A DNA stretch of 64,000 nucleotides from Elysia chlorotica (GCA_003991915.1 RQTK01000111.1:401192-465191); one strand, 5' to 3'. Positions 1 to 11,923 are shown, counted from the first letter of the stretch. Program-made: numbers and translations. The notes: a model not told the origin generated them from the sequence alone.

Positions 1-60
1 AGAAGAAGAAGAAGAAGAAGAAGAAAAAGAAGAAGAAGAAGAAAAGAAGGAGGAAAAGAA
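1..60. repeat. (AAG)n microsatellite
   Basis: A purine-only trinucleotide tract with a few extra A and G bases at the left edge of the window. It may continue beyond the edge. Confidence 0.9.
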
Positions 61-1079
61 GAATGGCAGTCTGTGGTGACGTTAGCTAAATTCTTAGAGA
101 GGCGTCGCCCAGGAGGAAAATATTAATTTGGTGACTTCCCTGGGGCTACCCAGGGAGCAAAGCAACAACCGATTCTTCATGTTTTCCTCTTTTTCTTTCT
201 TTTTCTGTATCTAAATTCCCATCCTCTACAGACAACTTTCGCCGCTTCCTCGGGGAGATGGTCCCTACTCAAGTTTTCCGAGTGCTTCATTCGACGGTGG
301 CACTGAATGAGTGGTAACTATTTTGAACGAAGCCAACATCGCTGCTTTTTTTTTCATTCAGTTCATGGCATAACCGTATCAGATTTGATCAAAGGCCACG
401 ACTATACGTGCATGGAAGAAAGATAACGCACCAAGGGTGTACTGGAAGAAAATGCAAAGGTCTCACGTACATAAGAACAGTTAATAGAATAAGATAAACT
501 TGATTGTCCATTTCAGCATTATTTGCTTTCTTAGTAAACTATGTTTCTGTGTTTTAAAGAATGATAGATACACGGTTATCTAAACAATACAAAAATGTGT
601 GTGGGGTGTGTGAGTGTGTGTGTGTGTATTATATGCACACACAAAAAAATACATAATAAAGATCAAACACTTATAGGTCTAGCTTACAATTTCATTGAGA
701 TGATAAAAAAAGTGTTTTGTCTTCAAGTTGAAACATGCTAATTTGAATGATGAAGAAACCAAAAATGAACCGAACTGCTCCACAAACAAGTTAGAGGTAT
801 CAAGTGGGCTCCGCACTTTCCTAATTAATTCGGACTTAACTTATACTTTTGTGGTTATGTTAAGGTAAATTTCCTAGCGTCCAAAGATGAAAACTTGGCT
901 ATGTCGCGGATGGATCCCAAGAAAAACGTTTGGCATTTGTATGAGGATACCAGGTCCCCTGTCCAAGCCCGTCACATTATTCTGACAGCAACTAAACCAG
1001 TATCGTGGGATCAAACCTGGGACATCTCGAATTGTCGCCCAGGCCCTACCACTAACGCCAGCTTGCCTTTGGGGTGAGG

Positions 1080-1081
<2 letters not shown>

Positions 1082-1141
<60 letters not shown>
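1082..1141. repeat. (GA)n microsatellite
   Basis: Thirty uninterrupted units, about 190 bases past the cassette exon's donor. Confidence 0.95.
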
Positions 1142-1144
<3 letters not shown>

Positions 1145-1332
1145 GGCGAGGTGGGTTCGACACATTACTAGGTATGATAACAGCCAACACCAGAAACTGC
1201 GAATGGTGGACAGACTTATCAGTAACCAAGTTGATAAGTTGAGAAAACCGATTACTAAGTATACAATGTATTGTATATGTTGGTTAATTACACCAGAGAC
1301 AGTGAATGCCACTTGGTGGGAAATAGACTTAC

Positions 1333-1489
1333 CAATCCCCAGACGATGCCGTCGGAGGCGGCGACGATGGTGGCAGCGCGCGGCATGTTGTACATAAGGG
1401 CCAGCTCGCCGAAGAAGCCCTCGTCGGTGTAGTTGCCGACCAGCTTGCGGTTCTTCGAGTCCACGTTCACGTAGATGTCGTACTTGCCG
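1333..1489 (-). CDS. PRKAR2: PKA-RII exon: CNB-A phosphate-binding cassette (157 bp)
   Basis: The acceptor is gcgcatcag and the donor is GGATTG|gtaagt. After one base that completes the split Ser codon, the exon encodes 52 residues starting [10 protein letters not shown] and ending S-D-G-I-V-W-G-L. Residues 27-41 hold the phosphate-binding cassette [15 protein letters not shown]. In the family the Glu of FGE contacts the cAMP ribose 2'-OH and the Arg of PRAA the cyclic phosphate; both are present, so this site should bind cAMP. Two small differences from vertebrate RII are Phe for Ser just before FGE and Met for Thr in YN(T)PRAA. Third codon positions are strongly G/C, unlike the A/T-rich introns. 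The following exon, expected to open CNB-B, is to the left of the window. A decayed copy of this exon lies just upstream at 1581-1677. Confidence 0.97.
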
Positions 1490-1580
1490 CTGATGCGCGA
1501 ACACAAAACAGAAGACAACAAAGAGATAAGAAAAAAAACAGCGTATTAGATGTGACGTTATAAATTAGAGAGTTCACATG

Positions 1581-1677
1581 AGTTTCGTTAAAGAAGCCCG
1601 CTTTGGTGTATGTAGATGTATTTGTGATTCTCGGAGTCGACGTTCACGTAGATGTCGCACTTGCCACTGATATATTG
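1581..1677 (-). pseudogene. Decayed tandem copy of the cassette exon (relict or poison exon)
   Basis: This stretch aligns with about 1403-1499, the first two thirds of the cassette exon plus a few intron bases, shifted about 180 bases. The acceptor AG is kept. Behind it the frame reads [15 protein letters not shown] against [15 protein letters not shown] in the real exon. Over those 45 bases 38 match, and four of the seven changes are silent. A 2-base deletion follows, so the frame drifts and meets TAA 25 codons after the split codon. The bases beyond still align with the real exon up to GGGCTTCTT. The cassette itself and the donor side are not recognisable. It cannot replace the real exon. 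If ever spliced in, it would truncate the protein inside CNB-A. Confidence 0.85.
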
Positions 1678-1726
1678 CACAGAATAAAAAGATGCGTTGA
1701 TAAAAATATAAGCTATGACGAAATGG

Positions 1727-1985
1727 GTGGTTAGTTGGTTGGTAGGTTTCCTAACTTCCAACGCCAGTAACTAGGCTATTTGAGGACGGGCCTTGAGATA
1801 AACTTTCAGCATGTGTACAGGCTGCTATTAAGAGAAAGTGAGGGGATAACTCCTATCTCAGTTGGTCCCATTATACTAACATTACTAACATACCGACAAA
1901 TTAATTTTCCATGATCGTGAATCGAACCGGGAGACACCTCGCGAATTGAAACCCAGCAATTTATCACTTAAGCAGCGGCTTCTTA
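1727..1985 (-). mobile_element. tRNA-headed SINE, family A, diverged
   Basis: On the plus strand it begins ggttggtaggtttcctaac, carries the core gaggacgggccttgaga, then cattatactaacatt, and ends in an inverted tRNA-like head with gaatcgaaccgggag. It matches the layout of the better-kept copy at 4758-5025. Confidence 0.65.
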
Positions 1986-3664
1986 CTCTTATGCAGTCTC
2001 TTCTTTCCAGCCCAACCCGACACCCCCCCTCAAATTTTTTTTTTAATCCGGATGACGAAATAAACCATACATCTTTAATCAATTAAAAGAGCAGTCGCCT
2101 ATTTTGAAGAAATAGTTAAAATTAATAAGGGCACACGACAAAATAATGAAACAGAACAAAGCTAAAAATAATCTTTGCGTTATCATTATTACACTCTTAA
2201 GAATCCGAACTTGTTTCTATGATGTTTTTCCAGCCACCTCCGATATTTTTTTTTCTATCTTTCTTTCCTCCTGTCCCTAAAAACAAGAATGCAATTTCTA
2301 AACCCTAGCCAAACTTTATAAACGGAAAATTATCTTTAAATTGGGATAATTCGCCGCCCTGTTTGCATTTTTCCTAAGGATTGTTATTTCTTTCTTTTTC
2401 AGCCCCAAGTATCCATCAAATATGATGATGAAAGAGGCTGCGAAGCATGCAATAAAAAAAAAAAACAGAATTACAAAACACAAGGCCAGGTAAACCACAA
2501 CAGAAAAGATTAAAGATTTTCAGTTTATTGTTTTGTTTTATTTGTTTTTATATCTCTATCTTGTGTGTTGGTGGGGTGGGGTGGGGGTGGGATCGCAATC
2601 TGTCAGTTCTCTGTTGAGGAGAGTTATTTTGTCATTTTTGTTTGATTGCGTGTGTTGCTTTTGCTTTTTTTCGCATTCCTCTAAAAAAAAATTGCCTACG
2701 CTTGTTTTTCCTTTCCCGAGTAAGAGAGCGGAGTCCTTTTAAAGTATGCTTTTGGGCTCGCGTGAGCTTTCGCGGGTAGCCAGCGCCAAAACATTGCAAC
2801 GGCTCAGGGCGTTAAAAGGCGGCGGAGCTCAGCTTTTCCTTGGAAAGCCATCTTTAGCCTATAATGCATGTGTTTGATGCATGTGTTTGATCAACAGATG
2901 AGCATGCATGTGGGATAATTATCCTAACACGCACTATCCTGCCTTCCTGCACTTTCACGTCGTGGGAGTGCTCACCCAAAGCTTATGAAAAATACCTCAT
3001 GAAGTTGTCTCCAAAACAGCTGTGGGTAGTCTTTGTAAAAGGTAAAATGTTGCGATGGAAACGAAAGAAAGAAACAAAGAAAGGAAACCTTTGGGACAGT
3101 CAAAATTCATTGGATCCCATATATTTTTAGTAATGGTTTTCCGCCAAATTTAAGTATCGCCTGGTTGTAAACAAAATATAAAACATAGTGGGTGTATTGA
3201 CAATCATTTTTCGTCTTCTTATAGAAGATGCGAAAGAATTTTGATAAGATGTATATAAACGTATTCAATTTGTTAAAATTCCCTTGGAAAAAAACAACTT
3301 TCGAATTTCTCCGAGCTTAAATTCGTTTAATTTAGCCATTAATGGTGGCACTTCACTTTGTCCACAAATCCTTCCTGCATGTGCCATAAGCTCTTGGCTT
3401 AATTCGATTCCAACCCTCCCTTTCACTTGTCTGTGCCACATGAGGTTATCTGTGAGTGCACCACCTGCTTAAATACCCCCCCCCCCCAACACCCCCCAAA
3501 GAAGGCAACGTGATTGAGTTTCTGCATTACCTTTACAAGTAATAACAGACAACTTTGTTGAAAAGGTAAGACCACCACCATAAATGGCAATAGGCAGAAA
3601 TCAAAAGATTTAAAAATGAGCGGGATATAGATCACAACATGCATGATAGCGTCATTTGTTATCG

Positions 3665-3750
3665 TTTCGTATTCGTCGTGGTCGTCACAAAGCCATAAGT
3701 ATGGACCTGGGTTTGAACCCTAGATACGGGGCCTGACGCACGTTCGTCCA
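3665..3750 (+). mobile_element. tRNA-like SINE head
   Basis: The part gtatggacctgggtttgaaccctagatacggggcctg is a B-box and acceptor-like segment. The A-box side is poor. Confidence 0.35.
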
Positions 3751-4002
3751 CACTCTACTCAGTGACCAGTCTTCCCAGCATCGCCACCCGCCAGCGGCTG
3801 GAACAGAACAAATCGATACCGGGACCTTTCTGCTGGCCGCGCGCTGGACACAAAGATAGGGCCTCGCTAATTCCGAGCACTTTATTTCTCCTACTCACTG
3901 ATCAACTACCCAACTTGCTCTTCCCATTGTTGAGAACTTCCAATAAAAAATGCCAGCTGTAATTGTGATTTTTTTTTTTTAAATAAGGAAATTCTCCATA
4001 AT

Positions 4003-4100
4003 CGTCAACTAGGCTTTATGGTAGACGGGACCCAAAACTTAGGTCTTGATAATTGTATGTGCATCCATACAGAGACATGTGTATGCCATAAGCAGTTCCT
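4003..4100 (-). mobile_element. SINE family A fragment
   Basis: The core is gtagacgggacccaaaacttaggtcttgataattgta, followed by catacagagaca. It runs directly into a head of the opposite orientation (4108). Confidence 0.5.
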
Positions 4101-4107
4101 TCCTCCC

Positions 4108-4330
4108 TCGGGGAGCCAGATAGCTTAGTCGAAAGTGTTCTGGAATGAAAGCATGCGGTGTAAAGTTCAAATCAACTGGTGATCTTGACTCCACAGAGAA
4201 ATTTGTTTTGGTTTCCCCGGCCTGACTACTTGTCTACGATAGCCTGAATCGTGTCCTCTGCGTAAGATAGAGTGATTCCTCTCTCTATTGAAGACAGGAC
4301 TGTTTCAGTTGTCGACAGCTACAAATATCT
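4108..4330 (+). mobile_element. tRNA-headed SINE, family B
   Basis: The plus strand has ccagatagcttagtcgaaagtgttctggaatg, then gtaaagttcaaatcaactggtgatc, a decayed tRNA-like head. The body contains ggtttccccggcctgac and cctgaatcgtgtcctctgcg. Confidence 0.5.
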
Positions 4331-4757
4331 AGACTAGACAATAGATTCAAAGTTAAACAAAGAAGACTAAAATCGTTTAATGTTAATAAAACTATTATGA
4401 CTTTTTTTCTACAGTGCAACCTCATAAAGCATTTGTTTTGGCATCACATGTTGCTCAGGATCTGCTCTTGAGAAAGATAGAACTAAAATATATAATTTGA
4501 TCAAAAGAGCGGGTAATATAATTAAACTGGACTTAGCACCTCTAATGGGAGTCCATTGTTGAAAAAATGTTCAGATGTAACCAAAGACATCAACCATCCA
4601 CTGAACCAGAAGTTATCTACATGAAGCGGTAGCATTATTCAACATAAAGCTAGAACCGACCGATATAATAATTCATTTGTACGATCAGGCTCAAGGCATT
4701 TTAACAATTGTGTGTTTGCCAGCTTTTAGCTATGCGTGTAGTTGTGTATGAATAGAG

Positions 4758-5025
4758 TTGAGTTGGGTTAACGTCAAACATCAGCACAATATAGGCTATA
4801 TTGTGGACGAGCCCCAAAACTGACGTCTAACAGTTTTATGTGCTGCCACACACGAGACTGGGCAAGGATACCATGACTTAGCCAGTCACGTTATACTGAC
4901 ACCGACCCAACCTAGTAACAGAGGACGAAATCGGAAAAATAATTCTGTCGATCGTGGGATTCGAACCTCGGAACTGCATATCTGGACACCAACGCTCTAC
5001 CAATTGAGCCAGTTCTCCCCCTGTA
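4758..5025 (-). mobile_element. tRNA-headed SINE, family A, best-preserved copy
   Basis: Read on the minus strand, the head is tggctcaattggtagagcg (A-box-like), then ggttcgaatcccacgatc (B-box-like), so it is tRNA-derived. The body contains gccagtcacgttatactgacaccgaccc and the core ggacgagccccaaaactgacgt on the plus strand. It ends near gttaacgtcaaacatcagcac. I use it as the reference for the other family A copies. Confidence 0.8.
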
Positions 5026-5970
5026 GTTGTGAAGGTGTATAAGTGTAATGCAGAAAAGGGAAGTTAAAAGGTTCCCGTTTTCCTATCGACGTAGGCTACA
5101 TGTGCTTAAATACCTATTAGTTAAACTTGATTATGTCCTCGTTCCTACAGTGCTTGTATTTTATGAGTCATTAATCATATTAATGTGATGTTTTCTGTTG
5201 CTCAAAAATGTGTCTCGATTTTTTTTTCCCTAGTGTGTGACCATGTTCAGTTTGTTATAATCACATGTGTGTAATACCATGTCAAAGTCGAATTTCCCTC
5301 AAGTAGACAAATACAGCTTTATCTTATCTCATCTAATCTTAAATTGATTTTGCCTTGGCGTGCCTCAGGAGAAAAAATTCTACCACTTTATGAGCGCAGA
5401 ACGAACCTTTATTTAGAAAGGCTGTAAAAATATAATACGTCTGGCTTTTCTATTCTATTTCCGGGAAAACAAGCAAACAAAAAATAAGGAACCAATTGAA
5501 AGCGGCTGAAATCCTTGCTTTTTTTTTCTTCAACATTATATTTCAGAAGTAATTAACTGCACCGCTGAATAAGGCAAAATTTGTACACAGAATAAAACGA
5601 TGAAGGGGGCAAAATTAACAACCCCTTTGCCAAACGTTCTTAAGTTGCAGACGCAACGCAAAAACTTCAAAGATTTGACACCGACTGCTTGGTTCTATTT
5701 CTATTTTGGACACACTGCATTTTATATCATTTAAATTGCTGCAGCTGTGAATAGGAAAACTCAACTAGCGCATGAAATAACGTTTCCCTATTATTCTATG
5801 CACTAAATAAAAATGCATAAATGAGTTGCCAATATTGGATTTCAAAAAAAGAATTAAAAAAAAAAAAAACTATAAAAACCTGAATATTCAAAGAGCTGTT
5901 TGCTTTGTTTATCGAAAGCTGTCAATGGAAGCTATGTGAGAAAAAGGGAAATACACTAGGGGACATCTAA

Positions 5971-5989
5971 CAGTAGCAGTAGTAGTAGT

Positions 5990-6024
<35 letters not shown>

Positions 6025-6034
6025 TAGTAGTAGT
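5971..6034. repeat. (AGT/AGC)n microsatellite
   Basis: Compound trinucleotide with an AGC block inside AGT blocks. Confidence 0.9.
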
Positions 6035-6724
6035 ATAAGGAGGAGGATTTGCAATTGTTTTGTTCTTGCCGTTAAAGCATGCGCAATTGGTTTATATATG
6101 AATATATATGGACAATCTACATCAAAACACATTTCTAATATGCATGAAAGTGATTATATTTCAGCAAGGTTATTGGAAATACCTTAAAGATCAGACTTTA
6201 GGACAGAAAAGAGGGCACTACTACAACTTGGGACAAAAACGGCAAAGAACGCTAGCAGGTTGAACCTATAACCTCTCACCTAAGAGGGGATATCTTATGT
6301 TCTTGGGCCTTCCTAATTGTCTGAGTTGCCTTGTCTGTCCTTGGGTCTTCCTAATCGTCTGATGTGCCTTGTCAATCAAATGCAAATCGAACAATCCAAC
6401 TAAACAAACTCCTTTCCACTCCTAACTGTCGGAGGTCTAGGGAGATAAGTGGAAAGAGATCATGGCATTGACCACAATAAAGACCACGCCCTGTGGCCGT
6501 ACATTAGCACACCAAGTCCTTGCAGGCCAGCGCCATAGGTGTTCGAACCACTGCCGCCTACATGCTAATTACACTAACAGAGAACCACAGGGCTATGCCC
6601 TTCCATTAGCGCTGTTCCTGCTAACAAACCAATGTATAACCAGAGACGTCTCACAAAAAGAGCTCACAATGTTATTGATATGGGGAGCTAGCGTGTCACA
6701 TGCTCACTTTATTTCTTTCTTGAA

Positions 6725-6794
6725 ATTAAGGCGGTTGCGTAATGTTGAGACTGAGTTTTTACTCAGGTTTAAACAAGGAAGAAACCGCCTTAAT
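6725..6794. repeat. Nested inverted repeat
   Basis: The outer arms attaaggcggtt (6725-6736) and aaccgccttaat (6783-6794) match perfectly over 12 bases. They enclose a separate stem, ctgagtttttactcag, at 6751-6766. It is short and may be chance. Confidence 0.4.
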
Positions 6795-7589
6795 CATCCT
6801 AACGGTAAGCCATATAGGCAAAATTCTCCCCGAGAGAAGCTCTCACTATTTCACCTCCCTGGTAGAACTATGACTTTCCGCGGCCCCTGATTTTCTTCAG
6901 CCATATGATTTAATACGGATCATGGAATTAGGTTGGGGGTTGCAAAGAGGATCACACCCACGGACCTTGGTATGTCACTCTTTCAATGGTGGCTCATCGA
7001 TCGATTGGTTGATAAAGTTTTTTGACTAACGGATACCAGACCTATATAAAGAGTGAAGTTCACGACCAATATATCGAAAGAAGTGAAATATCCAATGTAA
7101 CTTGATTTTCCCAACGTTTTTTTTTTAACTTTCAGAGTACTAAATGTGCAAATCACAATAATATGCCGTAGATATTACTACACGGTTATCTGCGCCTCAT
7201 AAGATAAGATAAGATAAGATACACTATATAGGTCCATTAAAAAATAGCGATTGTTTTGCCGTGGTTGTGAGCATTTATATAAATACTACAAATATACATA
7301 TAAACAACGTATATACAAGGACAAGGTGTATATCATAGAAGACGCACTGTGCTAAAATTACAATTAAGAAGTTGGTCTATTTTTGGTTGAATCTGAGACG
7401 CTAAGGTTGCCACCCCTAGCTGGCAGACAAAAGGACAACATTAAAAAGGTTTAGCCAACAAAATACAGTCTCTGGTGAAGTTTCGAACTTAAATTTTGTA
7501 TGTATGGATGCCAGTATATTTTCTTTTATTGTGACCCGAAGTACTTATACAATTATAGTTTTGAACTCTATTTGTTCCCCTTTCAGTTC

Positions 7590-7860
7590 TAGTGGTAGGT
7601 GGACATTATTACAAACTGTACACGGTTTGTAAAAAAAAAAATGCATAATCCATATTATAAGATGTTTGTTGATACCAATGTCAAGAAGCTTTTTAATAAG
7701 CAAATGGGATTTTATCGTGTTCAACGCTCTAGAAAAATCAACGAACAATGTTCTAGAATATGCTCTTGGTATATCCAAATGCTTGTATAACCATGTTGTC
7801 AATGAATACATGTAACAGAATAGCGTCCTCAACACTCCGGCGGACTCGTCCGTGCGGCGT
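7590..7860 (-). mobile_element. Non-LTR retrotransposon reverse transcriptase fragment
   Basis: The minus strand reads an open stretch that includes R-T-D-E-S-A, YKHLDIPRAYSRTLFVDFSRA, LNTIKSHLLIKKLLDIGIN and LIIWIMHF. This is the fingers/palm part of a LINE-type reverse transcriptase. The family pattern is (E/D)A-L..L....HLD.P..YAR.LF.DFSSAFNTI.PH.L..KL...G.....I.WI..FL. The F-V-D of LFVDFS is catalytic motif A. After WIMHF the similarity fades and a stop follows. The second catalytic motif (YADD-type) and the endonuclease are absent, so this is a dead 5'- and 3'-truncated piece of about 270 bases. It is probably from a CR1/L2/Rex-like clade, but the clade cannot be settled by eye. Confidence 0.8.
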
Positions 7861-8489
7861 TATTTTTTAACACTTACATTATGTCGGTCTTCCTTCATTT
7901 ACGTGGTTACTGGTAGTCGGGTTTGTTCTCAACCTTGCTTCCATTCTTTCCTTTGTCAATCGTTGCTTTCGTCAATTACAAGCAAGGGACAAGCGTGTGG
8001 GCTAGGCTACCGTGAAAGACACCATTCCCGTACTTTGCAAACAGCAGAACGGTTGGTCCCATACCGCGTGGTACGTCTCTAGGGTCCAGAACACAAGTGC
8101 TCACTCCCCTGTCTCGAAAACAGCACCGGCTTCGGCGGTAATGAAGCTTAATTTGACGGACAAGACCAGTTCAATGCGATTGCCTATCAGGGTTTTCTGG
8201 CTTCCCTCACCCGGTCACTCACTTCTCTGCTCTGGTCGGTCAATTAGATTGCCTTGCCCGCTGCAAACTTCTCTATGCATAACAAGATCAATGGCCAACC
8301 GGACTGGTCAAGAGTTCTCTGGTGTCCAATGGCTGGACACAGAGATAGAGACGGGCGAAGACCAATTTCTGGCAATATATAGCAAACTGGACGGCTGTTG
8401 CCACCATAAATTGTTATGTGTATCGGTTTGATCGATGTACATTTATTTGAGGGAGATATGCTCTTTCCTGGTTTTAACTTCATCCAGGT

Positions 8490-8585
8490 GTTAGGATGAG
8501 TATATACGGTGACGAGTTCTAAGACTAATGTCTTACAGTATTTGCTTCCACACAGAGACTGCTGTCTCAGCCAGTCCTCTACTCC
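8490..8585 (-). mobile_element. SINE family A fragment
   Basis: It contains gacgagttctaagactaatgtcttacagt, then ttccacacagagactgctgtctcagccagtcct. This is the middle of family A without the head. Confidence 0.55.
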
Positions 8586-8863
8586 CAATCATAGCGATGA
8601 TGGTGCATCAATGATGATGCATCGATGTTGGTGGTGCTGATGTCAACACAACTATACTCCTAAAAGTAAGTAATGAAGCTTATGTGCAGCTTAACTATAG
8701 GAAACTACACAGCCTTATAACAAAGATAAAAGAGGGCACCGGAAAGTTTTTTCCTTCAGTCTCTCTCTTACTGAGGTCTGGTGCAGTTCTGATCGTCTCG
8801 AGAGAAAGCAATCACAATTGAACGTTATAATATAAGTAAATCCCGACCTCACTCATTAAGGAA

Positions 8864-8866
<3 letters not shown>

Positions 8867-8911
<45 letters not shown>
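8867..8911. repeat. (GA)n microsatellite
   Basis: About 22 clean units. Confidence 0.95.
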
Positions 8912-8915
<4 letters not shown>

Positions 8916-9627
8916 TCGTGAAATGTGTTTTTCACATGATTTCTCTCAGATCATTAGAGATGCCAACTATAGGGTCCATCCATCCTTATACTTGTATTTA
9001 ATTTTTTCTACTACTATTTGTTTCCCCCCTCTAAACGACAATTTGTCTATCCGACTGTCTTCCACTTGTTCCTGAATATGTTTTTCGCTTTATGTTCATC
9101 CTTATTCCAATTCCCGAATGTTACCCTCATCTAATCTGTGCATATTTATCTCCATCCCCTCTTTTCACCCTTCCAACCCAACCCTCACTCACCCTTTCGC
9201 GTCCAAACACACGCCACATCAGTTCTTGCGCAAACCCGTGCGGACTAAGCGAAGTCGTGCGTGTTTGGCCAACAGAGAGCTCTTTTTCCCTCTTCACTTG
9301 AGGCGTTTTGGGGAGGCTTGAGCCGAGATTTTCCTCTAGGTTCCCCCAGAGTTGGCCTGGGGACAGCTAATAATGGAGTCGGACACGACAATCAGCGGTA
9401 CCCTCGGCCGACCTGAAGCCCCTCGGGTAGCCCTATAAGTGCTCTTCCCAAACCCTTTGAAAAGCTGGTTACACTGGTTAGGATGGAGATGGCACAGAAA
9501 TCACAAGATTCTTACCCGTTAGTCGTTATTGCTCAAGAAAGCCAAATTGTGTTGTGTTGGGGGGAAGCAACTTCATACAAAAAACTGCGTGTGAGAGACA
9601 AATATCTTGGCAAAAATGTAGATATAT

Positions 9628-9809
<182 letters not shown>

Positions 9810-9835
9810 CATGATCAACAACAGGGAGGTGAGTT

Positions 9836-9912
9836 TGTTTCTTAAACACCAACGTCAGCAGCAAGGATATATTGTGGACGGGTCCCAAAACTAACGAAGG
9901 CCAGACACGCAA
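9836..9912 (-). mobile_element. SINE family A tail fragment beside (TAGA)n
   Basis: It reads tttcttaaacaccaacgtcagcagcaaggatatattgtggacgggtcccaaaactaacg in pieces matching the family A tail. It is broken off directly beside the 165-base TAGA tract. Confidence 0.6.
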
Positions 9913-9949
9913 CTGAATAAAAAGAGATAGGGGATGCGATTTGGTAGTG

Positions 9950-10132
9950 TTAGAGCGGGTGGACAAGGGGAGGGTGTGTGGGTGGGGGGAGCGGGTGGAC
10001 AAGGGGAGGGGGGGGTATAGAGAAAAAGAGAGAGGGAAAGAGTGAGTAAGTGAGAGAGGGGTATAGAGAGAAAGAGAGAGGGAGATAGGGAGTGAGTGAG
10101 AGAGAGAGAGTGAGAAAGAGAGAGGAGGAGAC
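9950..10132. repeat. Purine-rich (GA/GGGA) tract
   Basis: It is almost all purine, with two copies of gagcgggtggacaaggggag near its left end (9954 and 9989 region). Confidence 0.8.
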
Positions 10133-10898
10133 TTGCAACATCGACTACTCTACTTCGCGTGGGTCGGGCCAAGGTACATCATTCACTCTTGACTTGCTTG
10201 TCAGACTCTGGTTTACTGAACCGAACTCCCGGTATGACTTCTCCGCTACGCCTTGCCAGCGCACGCATCGTTCTAAACAACGTTCAAATAACACGCACGT
10301 ATTTAGTCCATTAGTAAGGATGTATGAGAAACACTACATTATGCATTTGGCAAACTCCCAATTTATATGAAGATGTTCTGTGAAATTACTCAACATTGTA
10401 GTACACCGACCCATCGTAGTACATTGTGTTTGGCTCATATATATCAGTAGGGGGCCGTAAGTACAGCGGTGATATAAACTAACAAGCAGTACTAAGGGCA
10501 CATGTATTTTAAATACTAAAAAGTATCCTTAGAAGAGGGTTTTAATTTATTGTACCATCGTACTTACTATCCTATATGTTGTTGTTGTTGTTGTTTTTTG
10601 GCATCGTTGGAAAAATCGAAAGGTCGTTGGTCTGACATCCTTACGCGACCCGCACGATCAAGGGTCGTAGACCTGGGAATGGCAAGCCTAATCATTCTGG
10701 GAAATTCGTTTCCGCGCTGATTCTTCCGAACCTATCAAGCCGCTAATTGGGCCTGACCGCCAAGGTGTATAAAATACAGTAATAAGGTAATCCATAAAGC
10801 AATTGCTGCTAAACTGAGGGGACACGAGATTGAACGAGTGCTGACCTACACGCGTGGTGGTGGTGGTCAGTTCTGTTATCGTCTCTGTCATTCGTGTC

Positions 10899-10976
<78 letters not shown>

Positions 10977-10982
10977 GGTGGT
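10899..10982. repeat. (GAT)n then (GGT)n microsatellite
   Basis: About 21 GAT units followed by seven TGG units. A short GGT patch lies upstream at 10855-10867. Confidence 0.95.
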
Positions 10983-11923
10983 ATTTGTTGTGACATAGAG
11001 CTTAGGAGACGGGCCTAGCGTTTAATTTGTTTCGTGTCGTTGTCGTTGTAGCGGCTGTAGAATAGGATAACTTTGTTGTAGTCTCGGTATTTGATGCAAA
11101 GTAGAATATGATGGATCAGGTTCGCTTGGTTCCTTTGCAATTTCTTGGCGCTTTTTAGTCACAGCCATTGTGGTCTATGTAGATGAGAATGCTGGCGTGT
11201 TGCGAATAAAATGTAGATGAGCATAGTTGCCAGTTTTAAAAGATGCAAAAACATATTTTAGCGCGATAAATAAATCTAGTTAGTCAGTGCAAACCTAGTC
11301 GACGATCAATCTAATTAAGTTCAGTACACCAGGGACTAGTTTTATCTAATAAATCTTGAAAAGGATGACGTGGTGCTGGTACTTTGTATTTGATGTGACA
11401 GAACAAGTGGAGACGATGAGAGCGTGGTGGCCAGTTAATTAAGTTAAAAAGTTTTCGTTGCCCTTTAGGCGACCGCGGTTGCGGATTGAAGAAAGTTAAT
11501 ACAACTGATATAATATGGAGTGAAGTACAGATGAAAGCTGTTTCGATTTTGCAAATCTGGCAGCAAGTTTGGAATGAACACATTGAACTGAATATTTTAA
11601 GAAAAAACTTACTCTACAGTACAGATGTAGGGATGTTGATTCGTTGTTTTTAACTGTATCACCATTCTAATCTAATGGTATAAACATGGTCTTACTTGCA
11701 CAGCCATCGACCCTCAGAGTGTGGTTCTGACAGGCGCTGCATGTGTGGAGAGAATTATGGAACGGAATAGGCAACATGTCATCGGTTCGCAAAAACGTAT
11801 TTCCCTTTGTGCTGTTTCCACAATAAAAGATCACTTAAGTAATTTTCTTTGTTTATTTCTACTGTTGGATGTGTTGTTTTGTTGTTGTTATTGTTCGTTT
11901 GTTTAGTTGTTCATGGCTTTATT

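Larger units (their letters stand above)
1..1332 (-). other. Intron downstream of the cassette exon (partial)
   Basis: This is non-coding on both strands as far as I can see. It opens with an (AAG)n tract at 1-60, has a GT-rich patch at 598-632 and a 60-base (GA)n tract at 1082-1141. The next exon of the gene, which should begin with a D-R-V-T-F-R-like sequence, is not in this stretch. Confidence 0.7.

Noticed and set aside
6462-6890. 142-codon plus-strand frame without a microsatellite
   Set aside because: No recognisable motif, no splice context and mixed composition. It also overlaps an inverted repeat, so it is most likely chance.
8244-8588. 114-codon minus-strand frame
   Set aside because: Its first part is a family A SINE fragment and the rest has no recognisable feature.
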